From: Chalciporus piperatus
Taxonomy: Eukaryota > Basidiomycota > Agaricomycetes > Boletales > Boletaceae
DNA length: 64,000 nucleotides
Assembly (NCBI GenBank): GCA_038093975.1
Contig: JBBPTG010000099.1
Coordinates: forward strand, 33,289 to 97,288
Direction of reading: 5' to 3'
The stretch's first letter is position 1. Every line of letters begins with the position of its first letter. Made by a program: the position numbers and the translations under genes. Below, piece by piece: positions 45,694 to 57,289 of this stretch. Below the pieces are notes generated by a model. The model saw only the letters and a program-made list of their open reading frames with translations, was not told the DNA's origin and did not search any database.

Positions 45694-48600
45694 ATGTCCT
45701 TCTCTCGTCCGAGACTTTCTCGCAAGTCTAAGTCCACCTCACCTGTGAAGCCCTCCACATCCTCTGCCTTGGATGGAGCTCTCCCTTCTTCTACTTCTAG
45801 CTACCTCATCACTGGTGACATATCTCGTCAGTATTCCAGGCTCAAGAAGCAGGAGTCTTTTGTTCGCCCTGTCATGCACATTGCTGGTCAAAGCTATGGT
45901 CAAGGGCTTTTTAGACCCCCTTTGATCTCTCAGAAGTCTATGAAACCTTTCCTATCCTCCAGCTCGCCCTTTCCTTCCTTCCCTTCCAGTGACTCTCCTT
46001 CCTTCCCTTCCAGTGACACATCCTTCTTCCATTATGAAGATACCAGCACTCCAGTGCCTTCTTCCCCAAATAAGTATGGCAGTAAGAAAGCTCGGCAATG
46101 GGCTCGATGGCGTGATGAAGTCATCCCCAGCCTTGTTGACCCTTATCTGGCCTACCTGGCCTCTGCCACTTCTCAAGTCACCATACAGACATGTTCTTGT
46201 GGTGAAGCTCGAAAGCTTTCTATCTTGGTTGTTCACTTTGACAGTAAGCCCTCTGCTGTGCTTCCTTGTTGCTGCAATCTCATGGGCTGACACTGTCAAA
46301 CAGAGTTTGAGACAGTTACTCTATCTGTGTGCAAGTGTAATCCTGCAGCTTCTCAGCTTCTCAGCTTGGGTCTATTCCCATCTACTCCTCTTTTCCCCTC
46401 CCTTGCAGTCTCTATTTCTCTCTTGGAGTTCAATCGTGAATGCTTCCTCAGGATGCCTCCCAATGTTTCTGGATGGTGTGCAGCAGTGGAAGCCTTTTTG
46501 GAAAGCAGATCCATGTCTTCCTCCTTGGTATGTTCAATCCTATGTTCATGTGTTTCAAGATTTATTGACTTTGCATTCAGAAACCACTTCGTCGACATTA
46601 CGCCAATGCCTTTCATTGGTATATCTATCTTCATCAGACTACATCCATGCGTGTGGATGAAGCCCTCTCACTCGCGCGAGCTGAGACAATCAATTCCCAA
46701 TCTCCTTCTCAATACTTGCAATCTCGCTGTCCCATTTGTTTTGGTGGTGATCTTTGTCATGATGATTCTTCTCTGTGAGTTCAACACTTTGCTTTGCTTT
46801 ATTCTTTGTCTCATGCAGGTTGTTCCTCAAGGGTGGATTGTATTGTATGTTTGGATGCATGCTTTACACAGAAGAGAAGACATTCACCTAGGGATCCAAA
46901 ATGCCAGCATCCTGACTCAGTCTTTCTCTCAGAAGCCAAGGTCAAGCAGGCTGAGGATCTTGTTGCTAGCCTGCGTCAACCTCGAGGTAGACAGCCCCCT
47001 GCCGATGAAGTAGCACCAGGCATGCAGGTCTCCCCTGCTATTCTTCAGGAGTGTCATGATTCTTTCAAGGCTGCTGATGAACACAGAGTAAAAGCTAGCA
47101 CTCAGTTCTTCTCTGACACTGGGCTCATGGCTCTGTTGTGCCGCCATGATATTGTATTGTGGATGGTGAACATGACCACCCCTGGTGAAAGACAGCACTA
47201 TGCCCTGGCACTCCTGAAGGAGCTGTTGTCTCATCTACCCCAGTCCATGAAAGTTGGATTTTTATATGATATTGGCTGCCAGCTTCATCACAGCTGTGTC
47301 AAATGGGACTTTTTGGGGGAGGATCTGGCCAGAGTTTACTTTGGCATTTCTGTCTTTCATGCCTTTGCTCATAACTGGGCCTGCCAACTTGTTTATCATC
47401 CAAGGAAATGTTCTGGCTTTGGGCTTTCTGATGGTGAAGGTTGTGAGAGACTATGGAGTGGGCTCAAGAAATTGATACCCTCTTTGCGTGTTTCTGGTGT
47501 AAGTGCTTTCAGGGTTCATTTCCCAGGACAATAATTGAGTTTATTTGACAGTATCATCAACACCTATCTGTTCTTGATGCTCAAGTTCTGTTCTTGCAAG
47601 AGAAGTCCATGTCTAACTTGGGAGTGTGGATGGATTGCAAATGGACAAAGTGCCAACAGCGCATGTCAGAGGCCAAGGCTTGTCTTGTGGGTCAGGACTT
47701 GCAAACTTTGCAAGCTGCTTGGTCTGCTCAAGTAGCTGCTCAAACCAAAGCCCTGCCAAGTAAGTTTGTGGTATGTCATTTTGAGCCATTTTTGACTTTG
47801 AAATATTCTAGAGCAATCCAAGTCAAAAGGAGTTCAGGCTGTGGAGAAGGCACTTCTCTTGACAGAGAATGTTGCTGATCTCCAACAGCAAATCAAGACT
47901 CTGGAACATCAACTTACCCTCCCAGATAGTGATGTTACTGCTATCGATCTGGAGATACAAAGTGCCAAGCAGCATCTCACTACCATGAAATCTGCCTTGA
48001 ATACTTGTTTGACTGCTCTGGGGGTGGAAGAAACCCATCAGTTGAAGAAGTTGAAGAACAATGCCTATTTGCGGGATAGGATGAATGCTAGAGCCTTGAA
48101 GTATCGCATTCGGGAACGTCTTCGTTAAAGAAAGTTTGAATTTGACCGTTTGACACAGGAATATCGTCAAACTATCAATGGTATGCTTTTTTTAGTTAGT
48201 ATATTAAATACTCACCAGACTGTCTAGAGAAAAAACTTCACTCTCACACTCAGTCAGCCATTAGTCGCCGTGAGCCTGGTATCTTGGCCTTGGTTGCCAA
48301 GTACAATGCTCTCTGTGATAAAATGAGACATCATCTACATTAGGGACTTGCACCAAAGGGAGCAATTGTTCCTTTCAAGGTTCCCAAGGAGAGAGTCTGG
48401 AGTTTAGATGTGGATGATGAGGTTTGGCAGGATGTTGGTTTGGAAGATTATGATGGTTCAGAGGGAATTCCTAACTGGCTTGGTGATGAAAAGATCAGTC
48501 AAGGTATAAAAGCTATGCTTGAGCTTGATCGTTGCATGGAAGAAGAAGCAAGACTTCAGAGAGAAAGAGCTGCTATGCAAAGCTGGATGCATAAAGAATG

Positions 48601-49041
48601 GAATGTGGTGTTGAAGGCACTTGAAGATACAGGTTTTTCTGTTCATTGATCTCCTTGTGAATGATGGTTGACAATGTCTCAGACAATGTTGCTATGCAAT
48701 ACCAACTTGAATTGCATAGGAAGAAGCTTCTTTAACTTTGTGCTCTTTGGCAGAAAGGTGTTGAGGATATACCTGGTTCACATGTTACTGGTGTATCATG
48801 GGGTCCTTCCATCTTACAGATTACTGCTATGCAGTCCAATATCCCACAGGAGATGGAAAAGAATGATGACCTGAGCTCCTCAGACTCTGAAGATGACAAT
48901 GTTGAGGATGCTGAAGTGATTGATTTGATAGAGGACTTTGGATTATTGAGTCATGGAGTGGACCCCTTGGAAGAAGACATAGAGGGTTCTTTGCATGGTG
49001 CTGATCTTTACATTGGGAGAAAAAGACATCGAGTAGAGTAA
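45694..49041 (+). CDS. KDZ transposase with CxC1-like cysteine cluster (C-terminal stops)
   Basis: Exon 1 is 45694-46243 and exon 2 begins at 46304. Their junction builds a cysteine cluster, CSCGEAR...VHFDKFETVTLSVCKC, then LGLFPSTPLFPSLA, typical of CxC1-like domains attached to KDZ transposases. After two or three introns comes ICFGGD and IVCLDACFTQKR, then the KDZ core: FFSDTGLMALLCRHD, then GFLYDIGCQLHHS, then SVFHAFAHNWACQLVYHPRK and GLSDGEGCERLWSGLKKL. This supplies the expected acidic residues. A coiled-coil tail follows. The tail has in-frame TAA (48126-48128), TAG (48341-48343) and TAA (48733-48735), with conserved-looking frame beyond each, ending at 49041. KDZ enzymes move large DNA elements in fungi. 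The core is intact; loss of the tail may inactivate this copy. Confidence 0.85.
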
Positions 49042-49447
49042 ATATTCTATCCTATGTCCATAAATGTGTTAGCTTGCAAATGTTGAGAAATACAAGCACT
49101 TTCATGTGGAAATGCAATTAGACCTGAAATATGGGACATTCACTGACTAAATGGGAACCCCAGCCCTCTATAGTGGGACACCCCCTCAACATATGGGCCT
49201 CACAATATTCTATGGTGGGACTCCTTCAACATCAAGTGGGAATCCCAGCCGTCTATAGTGGGACACCCCCTCAACATATGGGCCTCCCAATGCTCAGCAT
49301 GGGACTGCTCCAACAATGGATGGGACTTCCATATTCATAAACTCAATTACCACTCCACCAACCGCAAGATTACATAATATTGCATAATATTTCTTTGGAA
49401 TATTATTAATTAGTTCATCAATGATGAGCGATTTTGTTGACTGATTG
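49042..49447 (+). repeat. right subterminal repeats of the KDZ unit
   Basis: CCTCTATAGTGGGACACCCC and CTCAACATATGGGCCTC occur twice, with TGGGAATCCCAGCC and GTGGGACTCC between. The same palindromic GGGAnTCCC theme as the left arrays. Confidence 0.75.
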
Positions 49448-49724
49448 ATGGGACTCCCACAAGAATCTCACCAAGGGTCAGAAATGTCTAAAAATAGCTT
49501 TGGCTACTTTATGTTAATGGTGACTTGGGAATCCCTTGCAAGATCTGTGGGACTTCCATCAGTCAGGGACATAATGATATATTGCATCTAAATAGCTCAA
49601 TAATCATTTTCCCACATACTGTGGGAAAGCTATGGGAGCGCCCACAGGAAAGTGGGCTATTAGCCCCTTCTTCTGGTAAGAAAAGTAGAGGCTATTAGCC
49701 CTTCAAAAGGGGTCGCCTGAAGTG
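49448..49724 (-). repeat. right terminal inverted repeat of the KDZ unit
   Basis: Reverse complement of 37441-37738, ending ...GGGGTCGCCTGAAGTG at 49724. Confidence 0.92.
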
Positions 49725-50272
49725 TGGGCGAGCACGTCGATCTGGAAGTAGGCTTTGACCAGATTGCTAAATTCGACCCAATCAGGCCATGCTGCTATGC
49801 CCATGGGACCACATGGTCTGTCCCGCTCTTCTCGTGCCTCTGCTTCCGTCGGCATAATGAGGGGAGGCAGCGGCCTCAATTCTCGACATGACAACTCCTC
49901 TATTGTTATCTGAGCAAACCTGGCTGCTTTTCCCTCGAGACGTGAGAGAACTGCCAAGCTGCGGACCTTGTTGTTTTTCCATGTATCGACAGACTGCCAG
50001 GCATTCACCTGCGCCCACCACAAACATAACTTGGTGCGGTCACCATACCATTTCCCAGGGTCGGCAACCTTTTTGGACACGGAGTCCGAATTGTCTGAAA
50101 TGAGCGCCTTCAGAGCGGCGGTGAGAACAGCGATGGGATCAGCGGAATCTGCCATCGGAGTTTCGGGATGAGGAGTAGGGGGATGAGAGCTTTCGGATGA
50201 GGATGGAAGATGACGTGGGGGAGATCTGTAACCTTGAGCTTGTGGTTCCTGATCGTATAGCTCTGCTGACAT
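49725..50272 (-). pseudogene. Ty3/gypsy gag, N-terminal part
   Basis: ATG at 50272. It reads a Pro/Ser-rich head, then DPGKWYGDRTKLCLWWAQVN, WPDWVEFSNLVKAYFQID, a gypsy gag-like pattern. It enters the KDZ terminal repeat at 49724 and stops. Upstream 50273-50979 is its leader and lies next to a minus-oriented LTR, so this is the 5' end of a minus-strand element whose remainder is missing. Confidence 0.75.
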
Positions 50273-50979
50273 ATATCTTTACTGAACCCTATCTTCCAAA
50301 GGTTCTCTGGGGATGACAGACACGAGGACGAAGGAAATATTTCTTTGAGCGGAGATAATATCTGCGATGCTTATTGGAATCTTTGCAGACCTTCTGAGGA
50401 ATTTTCCCAAGATCTGTTTGGATTTTACACATGCACTACTCTCGAACTTCTATCTTCGAGCAGCAGCAAAGAGCTATTGTAATACAATATATTTATTTCT
50501 GTTTTCTATTTTTTGTACCTCGGCGGTGCTGCCGGCTTACGTTTCCTACGTATGACTCAGCCAAGGGGGCGGCGATGCGCTTTTCCCTTGTCGTCCTTCG
50601 CAATTGGGCACGACCCCAACTCGGTCTTCGAACAAAATACTATAGTACTGAGGGTAACAGAGACGGGGCACTAAAGGCTGGCCCAAACGAAATGAAAAGC
50701 CAAAAGGCGAATGTGTGACGTCAACAGGTGATCACACGAACCTGGGTTGTGTCTACGGTCAGAGGGCTAGCGTGTGAGCGGACCCCAAGACGTCTCGAAC
50801 AACCAAAGAGCCCCTAGTGCACTATGGGGTGAAGCAACATTATCCTTATTGACGGCGGACGACCGTATAATCAACAGTGGACGGAGTTGTTGTCTCCTGC
50901 GTGTCACGTACGCGAACGATGCTTCTGGATCAACTCTTTGGCCCTAGAGTCTGGGCGGTGTGTTCAAGTCTAATCCAAG
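50273..50979 (-). other. leader of the minus-strand gypsy element, no gene
   Basis: Lies between the LTR end and gag. Just inside the LTR, read on the minus strand, is CTTGGATTAGACTTGAACAC, a possible tRNA primer-binding site beginning TGG. Confidence 0.5.
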
Positions 50980-51146
50980 TGTTATGATCTCTCACAACAC
51001 ACGGCGGGGACTTACAGAGTGTTGCATAAGAAACTGCAGTGTGGATTTCGCAAACTTCATGTTTGTCATTATTTGTTATTCTTGAAAACTCGAAATAAAC
51101 CTCGGAATATACAATATATCGTGTCACACACTGCACGCTCCTCCCC

Positions 51147-52223
51147 ATGCCACCGCATCTCAACCAACAGCTGAAAAATCACATTATTGTCTGGTGGTAT
51201 GAGTTCGGAAAGTCTGCACTGGAGATCGCACAGCTCACTGGGTGCTCTGAACGCACCGTATACGAGATCCTCAGACTCCACCGGGACTACGGGCAGGTGA
51301 ACAATCCTTTCGCTCGCCCTTGCGGTCGACCACGAAGCCTCCAGCAAGGGGATCTCACCTATATCTCTTCTATCCTTGATGCAAATCCCACACTCTATCT
51401 CGACGAGGTTCAAGAGCGACTCCTACATGCACGGGATGTCGATGTGTCTCTTGCAACACTTTCTCGTACAATCCGTCGCCTCCAGATGACACACAAACAG
51501 CTCTCGAAAACAGCCGCAGAGAGAAACGAGCTACTCCGTGCAACCTGGCAAGCTGAATATGGTGACATTGGGATGGAATGTTTTGTTTGGCTTGATGAAT
51601 CTAGCATAGATGACCTGACGAATCAACGAGTGAATGGATGGTCACGACTTGGACAGGTTTGCGTTCGACGTGATACGTTCATCCGTGGACAGCGGTTTTC
51701 GATCTTGCCGGCACTGAGCGTGGATGGAATCATTGCATTGGACATATTCGAAGGCTCTGTAAACAAAGAGAAGTTCATCTCATTTCTTCATCTTCAAGTT
51801 GTTCGTTTTCATCATCTGTTTCCTAGTATCAGTGTGTTGCTTACTCCTCTTTGCAGGCTCCAAAGTTGACCCCATATCCGGGTCCACGTAGTGTCATTGT
51901 GATGGATAACTGTTCAATCCATCATGACAATGAAGTTCGTCAGATCATTGAGATCCAATGTGGTGAGTACCTTTGAAATGTCATGCTCACTATCCACATT
52001 CAAGAACGTGAGTACAGGAGCGAAATTGATTTATTTACCACCCTACTCGCCCGATTTCAATCCAATTGAACAGGCGTTCTCAGCTATCAAGGGATGGCTA
52101 CGGCGTCATGAGCGTCAAGCCCTCACACCCGAAGTTCGGCCATGGCTCATTCATCAGGCAGTCATGTCTGTGTCGCCAGAGGATGCAGAGGGCTGGATCC
52201 TCAACTCTGGATACTCACGATAG
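51147..52223 (+). CDS. Tc1/mariner-family transposase (321 aa)
   Basis: Exons 51147-51800, 51857-51962 and 52018-52223 join in frame to 321 residues. The N-terminus is a helix-turn-helix (ALEIAQLTGCSERTVYEILR), followed by a GRPRSL hook-like motif. The DDE catalytic core is CFVWLDESSIDD (first Asp), VIVMDNCSIHHD (second Asp) and LPPYSPDFNPIEQAF (Glu), with about 35 residues between the second Asp and the Glu. It catalyses cut-and-paste transposition into TA. No stop codon or frameshift is present. Transcription likely starts between the left inverted repeat and 51146. Confidence 0.93.
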
Positions 52224-52336
52224 ATATCTGGGTCAACATTAATAATTGCTATATTGTAAAAACGAATGGTAGTCTCGAAGATTGACATTGTACTGAAAGG
52301 CAAATTGATACGGGTATCGAAGAGACACAATATGAC

Positions 52337-54141
52337 CTAGTTCAACCGGCGCCTCTTGGACTCCTGGCGTTCAGACCATGCCTTTGAGAAAGCTTGGTAT
52401 TTACGAGCACTGCCCTCGACAGTATCCAAGACCTCATTGAGGCGAGAGATAGGGGTATCAGCAATGATATCAGGAGTAAGATTGAGATCTGACAATGCTT
52501 TCTCTGCCATTCGCAAGTCAATGCCCTTCACCTTGAGAAAGTCTTCAAGACAAGCATGAATTTCTGTACCAACAGGCAGAGGTGGTGAGAGAAGCAGGGA
52601 CTCAGGTTCATAGCGAGACCTTTTTGTCGGAGTAGTTGGAGTAGTCGAAGAAGCTGTAGGTAAAGTAGGTTTGGGAATGAGATGAGTAAGGAGTGGAATA
52701 ACAGTGGCAAGAAGAAGAGAAGTTGCATTGGAAGAGGGGCTGGGGGGTGCAGCGGCTGTGCGAGCGTATGGGCCGGAGTGGCCACAAAGTTTGACACAAC
52801 CATCGAGACGACCATCACGAAGGACATCAAACTCAACAGTATTGGGTGGCTCATGTTTTGTAGCATCAGCAGCAGCCTACAGTTCACTTCTCAGACATGT
52901 CATTGATATGTTATGATTAGACTCACGATAGCCGCAGCCCAAATTTTCAATCTTCGGTGATTGAGTCCAAGATGCTCGCCATTAGAATTGACATAGCAAT
53001 GTCCATGTTCGCCATGTTCGCCAGCATGCTTTTCGCATGGCCACTTTTGCTTCAGTTGGAGAAGAATTGCTCCATGCAGTTGCGCATCCTCACTGAAGAG
53101 ATCAACACGAGGGACCTTGGATTTCATCAAGATCTAGTCTCAAGACATAAACAGTGACTTACTCGGGTCCCATATGCTAGTTCATCATCCTGTTCTTGAG
53201 ATCTCTCTTGACGAGGAAGTGGCTATGTGGAAAGATTCAAGTTGAGTTTGCAGTGTGAGGGATGACCGACATACCCTCTTTCGAATGCGAAAACCATCCA
53301 TCATATCTACATCAAACTCCACATTGACGGAGCACGAATCTTTCTTCTTCTTCGAAATGCTGGCCTTTGCGACATTGAAATCATGATCGTTGGTGATCGT
53401 CATAGCACCAGTCTTTCCGCCACTTTGCAAAACTCAGAAAGTGGCCAATAGCAATGAACTGAAAGGTATTACCTAGAGCCGGACCACCACATCTTGTAGT
53501 CGGGACCGGAATGAACACCAGGGCTGAACTGCTCATCAAGGTCATGGACCTTGAAGCACGCTTTGACGAACTCGGCACGGTCGAGATCCGCGAGCTTGAT
53601 ATGGTCAGACTTGATGATACGCTGCTTCTTCAACGAAACCTTTGCACGACTACTCGTAGCAGATTTCTCTGGGATCATCTGAGTGATGCAAACAGCAACA
53701 AGATGACCCTCATCGTCGGTTGATACTATTATACTTCATAAAGACTTCAGATAGCCTGCGCGAGACTATAACTTACCGCTTGCCTTAGGCTGCGAGCTAG
53801 TCGGTTGTTGATCTTCCGCCACTGCCACAGGCAGGCTGTGTGGCCGGCCATCTGGAGCGGATCATGATCATCAACCAAATTCAAGACATAATCAAAGCTT
53901 CGAAAGCTTACTGATCCAGGTCACATCATTTGGCAGGGATGGCTGCATAGCAGGCACAGCCAAAGAGTTGGCAAGGTTACGCATCAACCTTAGCGGAGAA
54001 GAGGGAGATTCGGCACGAGGAGTCAAGAACATTGAATGAGTGATAAAGTTGGATTGGAATGGGCCTACCTTCATTTTCGGGCTCTCGCTTTATGCTCAAG
54101 CTGAGTGGAAGATCCGACAGGGTCTGCATGAGAGGTCCCAT
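52337..54141 (-). CDS. cargo gene of the mariner element, unknown function
   Basis: A minus-strand multi-exon gene entirely inside the mariner element. Blocks in order: MGPLMQTLSDLPLSLSIKRE (from ATG 54141, provisional), LMRNLANSLAVPAMQPSLP, LADLDRAEFVKACFKVHDLD, GAMTITNDHDFNVAKASI, then a Cys/His cluster KWPCEKHAGEHGEHGHCYV followed by GEHLGLNHRRLKIWAAAI, then PPNTVEFDVLRDGRLDG. A Ser/Pro/Thr linker and a helical tail (MAEKALSDLNLTPDIIAD) end in KRRRLN at 52337. The Cys/His block resembles a widespread agaricomycete protein of unknown role, and could bind metal. It converges with the transposase gene (stops 113 bp apart). Exon borders are approximate. Confidence 0.72.
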
Positions 54142-55139
54142 CAGCCCTGTCCTCGTTTTTTTCAAGTTCACAAGATCCGGTGGTTGCAAGACCATCACGA
54201 ACATACCAAATATCCAAAGCAAGTCAAAATGACATCATTTCGAGTGTAAGCGGGGGAAACAAACCGGTCAAATTTCCAGCCCTGGCCTCGTTGTCTTTGA
54301 TCCCGTGGCCCCAGGATTATTGCCCAGGGCTGCTCGTAAAAATGAGCGCACTCGGAAAGACGTACAAAGTGACCAAAAACCCCGCCAGGATCATCACCGG
54401 TGTGGAGCAGCAGAGTTGATCATTGAACACTCAACGCTGACGAAGAGACGAGCACCTGAAGGTGGAAGTCAGCCTCAAAGTAGCTTGGTTTGTGCACGTA
54501 CTAGGCCCAGGTTCCATTGGTTGATCAGCAATCAAACACGATAGATATAGATCGTGCTCGCAAACATAGTAGTAGTGGGCGGGAGGTGAGAGAAACACTG
54601 TGTTGTCACAGATGTAGTGTGACACGCTGAACAATGGTTATTTTCGAGTATTTTTTCTGACGACAAATAAGCCCAAATAGGAGTTTTTCGTATCAAACAC
54701 TGCAGTTTCTTATGCAACACACTGTAGGTCACACTAGACCTTGCGAAGGATAAGCTGAGTACTAAAACTTAATGACGGTGAAGTCACAAATGGATTAGAC
54801 TGGGGTCTGTGATAAGTACAGGGCTACTTATATACTATTGAGAAGTGCACACAGACCAACAGCCGAATAAGGAAATCACAAGGGAAAAGATAGATAAGTT
54901 AAATGGGATAAGAAAAAGGTACCAGGCACGGATTAGGGTCTAGGCCATGACATCATTGCTGACTCATCTAAGTCTGGACCTTTGTCACGTGACCTGATTA
55001 TGTAATAGTGTATGTAATGCTACAGGGACTACCGGAGCGGATACAGATAAATCTGGCTTGACCCCTAAGTTGTAGACAAAGTCCAGAGTTCGAATACCGT
55101 TGTAGGCAAAAGTTTGAAAAGTTTTTAAATACTATAACA

Positions 55140-57173
55140 GGATTGGCTAACTTCTATCGACGTTTCATTCAAGGCTTCGCTGACATTGCTCGTCCCTTGA
55201 ATGACCTTACCAAAAAGGACACGCCATACCGGTGGGGACCGGAGCAACAGCAAGCTTTTGATAAGCTGAAATAGCAATTCACTACCGCTCCGCTTTTGGC
55301 TTTCCTGACCGCTCTAAAGAAGTCAGAGTAGAAACAGACGCTAGTGATATTGCAACGGGAGCTGTGCTCTCGGTTAAATGCGATGATGGCCTCCAGAGGC
55401 CTTGTGCCTTCATTTCCCATGCCTTTAGTTCTGCCGAGAAGCACTACCCGGTTTATGACAAGGAGCTTCTAGCTGTCATACGGGCTTTGCAGGAATGGAG
55501 ACATTATCTAATGGGTCGAGAACATTTCGAGATTTGGACTGATCACAAGAATCTCGAATATTGGAAATCTCCCCAAACTCTGAGCCCACGTCAAGCACGC
55601 TGGAACGTGTTGCTCTCAGAGTATAATTACTCGATTATTTATAAACCGGGTTCTACAAATGGAAGGGCTGATGCTTTATCCTGTCGAGAAGATCACGGAG
55701 AAGCAGATCCCGACCATAACAAAAACATTACTGTACTTCCTGCTTCTGTTTTTATTAATACAGTTACTCTTTCTTCGCCTATCTATGACGAAATACAAAA
55801 TGAATCAGAAAAAAATAAAAAATGATACTCTAGATGGCTTCATTTTTGACGAGGGGTCTATAGTATTTAAAAATAATAAAAACAAGGTTTTTGTACCTAC
55901 TTCTTTACGTATCAAACTTCTTACAATACTTCATGATTCTCCTATTGGCAGCCACGGTGGCCAAGGACGTACTTTACATCTAGTTACCTGCTATTTCTCG
56001 TGGCCTGGTGTCACAAAGGACGTTAAAACTTACGTAGAACATTGTCAGACGTGCGCCCTCACGAAGGGAAAGTCAACTGCACAAGCTGGCAAATTAATTC
56101 CCCTTCCTGTTCCAAAAGAACCATGGAAGGATATATCTATAGACTTTACCACGGGTTTCCCTAAATCACGTGGCTTTGATGCTATTTGTGTAATTGTAGA
56201 TCACTTCTCTAAAGCAGTCGAGTTCATAGCTTGTAAAAAGACAATTTCTTCAAAAGAACTAGCTATTTGATTTAGAGACAATGTTTGGTGTAGACACGGA
56301 CTTCCCTCTTCGATTGTTTCAGATCGAGGACCACAATTTGCATCGGAGTTTACTTCGCAGCTTTGCACCCTTCTAGGAATAGAACAGAAGCTGTCAACTG
56401 CTTATCACCCCCAAACCGATGGCCAAACGGAGCGTATGAACCAAGAACTCCAGCAGTATCTCTGCACCTACGTGGCTAAACGTCAAACGGAATGGGCTGA
56501 TTGGTTGAAGATAGCACAGTTCCATCACAATTCCTCCCTTTCCACTGCCACCGGAACGATCCCTTTCGCTATCACAAAAAACTACTTCCCACGCATGGGA
56601 TTCGAGGGCGATTCATCTCCGGCTGGCACATTCCTAGAGAAATGTGGAAAGGCACACAAAGAAGTCGAGCAGGCGTTAGAAGAAACTCAGAACAGGATGA
56701 AAGAGCAAGCGGACAAGCATCGGTCCGAAGCTCCAGATTATCAAATCGGAGATTTCGTTATGTTATCCACGGACAACCTCAAATTACCTTATCCTTCCAA
56801 AAAGATGATGCAGAATTGGATCAGACCTTATCAGATCACAAAGGTCCTTCCCAATGCAGTCACCCTTGACTTGCCCAATTCCATGCACATCCATCCCACG
56901 GTTAATGTCAAACGGGTCAAACCGGCTCGAGAACCATTGGAAGGGCAACCGGTCCGTCTTCCGGATCCGGTCATAGTCAATCAAGGAGGAGAAGAAGAGT
57001 ATGAGGTGGACTACGTAGTAAAATCTCAGGTTAAACAATGACAGTTAGAGTACCTGGTTCATTGGAAAGGTTGGGATATATCGGACCGTACATGGGAAAA
57101 GGCAGCACATTTGTCAAATGCACCCGAAGCTGTCAAAGCTTTTCACAAAAAGCACCCGTCCGCCCCACGCTGA
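55140..57173 (+). pseudogene. Ty3/gypsy chromovirus pol: RNase H, integrase, chromodomain
   Basis: It begins GLANFYRRFIQGFADIARPL (end of RT). RNase H shows VETDASD...GAVLS and PVYDKELLAVIRALQEWRHY. Integrase shows the zinc H..H..C..C region ending HCQTCALTKGK, then DFTTGFPKSRGFDAICVIVD, SDRGPQFAS and TAYHPQTDGQTERMNQE. The end is a chromodomain (LEYLVHWKGWDISDRTWE). In-frame stops at 55272-55274 (TAG), 56268-56270 (TGA) and 57039-57041 (TGA), plus a frameshift near 55306, make it dead. Chromodomains steer such elements to heterochromatin. It abuts a reversed LTR on the left. Confidence 0.93.
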
Positions 57174-57289
57174 ATCAACATGACCATGGGAAATTTCTCT
57201 ACCTTGTTCCAAAAATACGAAAATCTGACAGAGGTTCCTGAATGGGAATTGCCGAATCGCCTGGAATGTGATTCCTAGAGAGGGGATAG

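Larger units (their letters stand above)
37441..49724. mobile_element. 12.3-kb unit with KDZ transposase, terminal inverted repeats
   Basis: Inverted repeats of about 280-300 bp lie at 37441-37738 and 49448-49724. Each begins, read inward, CACTTCAGGCGACCCCTTTT. Inside are satellite arrays with GGGAnTCCC palindromes near both ends, a KDZ transposase gene (plus) and a partner gene (minus). The left flank is a gypsy RT (plus) and the right flank a different gypsy gag (minus). The 8-bp flanks (CATTTTAT and TGGGCGAG) do not match, so the two ends may come from different insertions or a rearrangement. Confidence 0.82.
51015..54724 (+). mobile_element. 3.7-kb Tc1/mariner-type element with two genes
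   Basis: Termini read inward: left CAGAGTGTTGCATAAGAAAC, right CAGTGTGTTGCATAAGAAAC, both continuing TGCAGTGT; one mismatch in 28 bp. TA flanks it on both sides (51013-51014 and 54725-54726). It holds a transposase gene (plus) and an antisense cargo gene. The intact ends and uninterrupted transposase frame suggest recent movement. Confidence 0.93.
50980..55139 (-). mobile_element. chromovirus LTR, minus orientation, split by a mariner element
   Basis: 50980-51014 and 54725-55139 together form a copy of the LTR seen at 57290-57740 and 60902-61355, in reverse (ACTATAACA at 55131-55139 mirrors TGTTATAGT). The 3.7-kb mariner-type element at 51015-54724 interrupts it at a TA. Confidence 0.9.

Noticed and set aside
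37433..49732. target-site duplication for the KDZ unit
   Set aside because: Flanking 8-mers do not match, and shifting the border by a few bases does not help.
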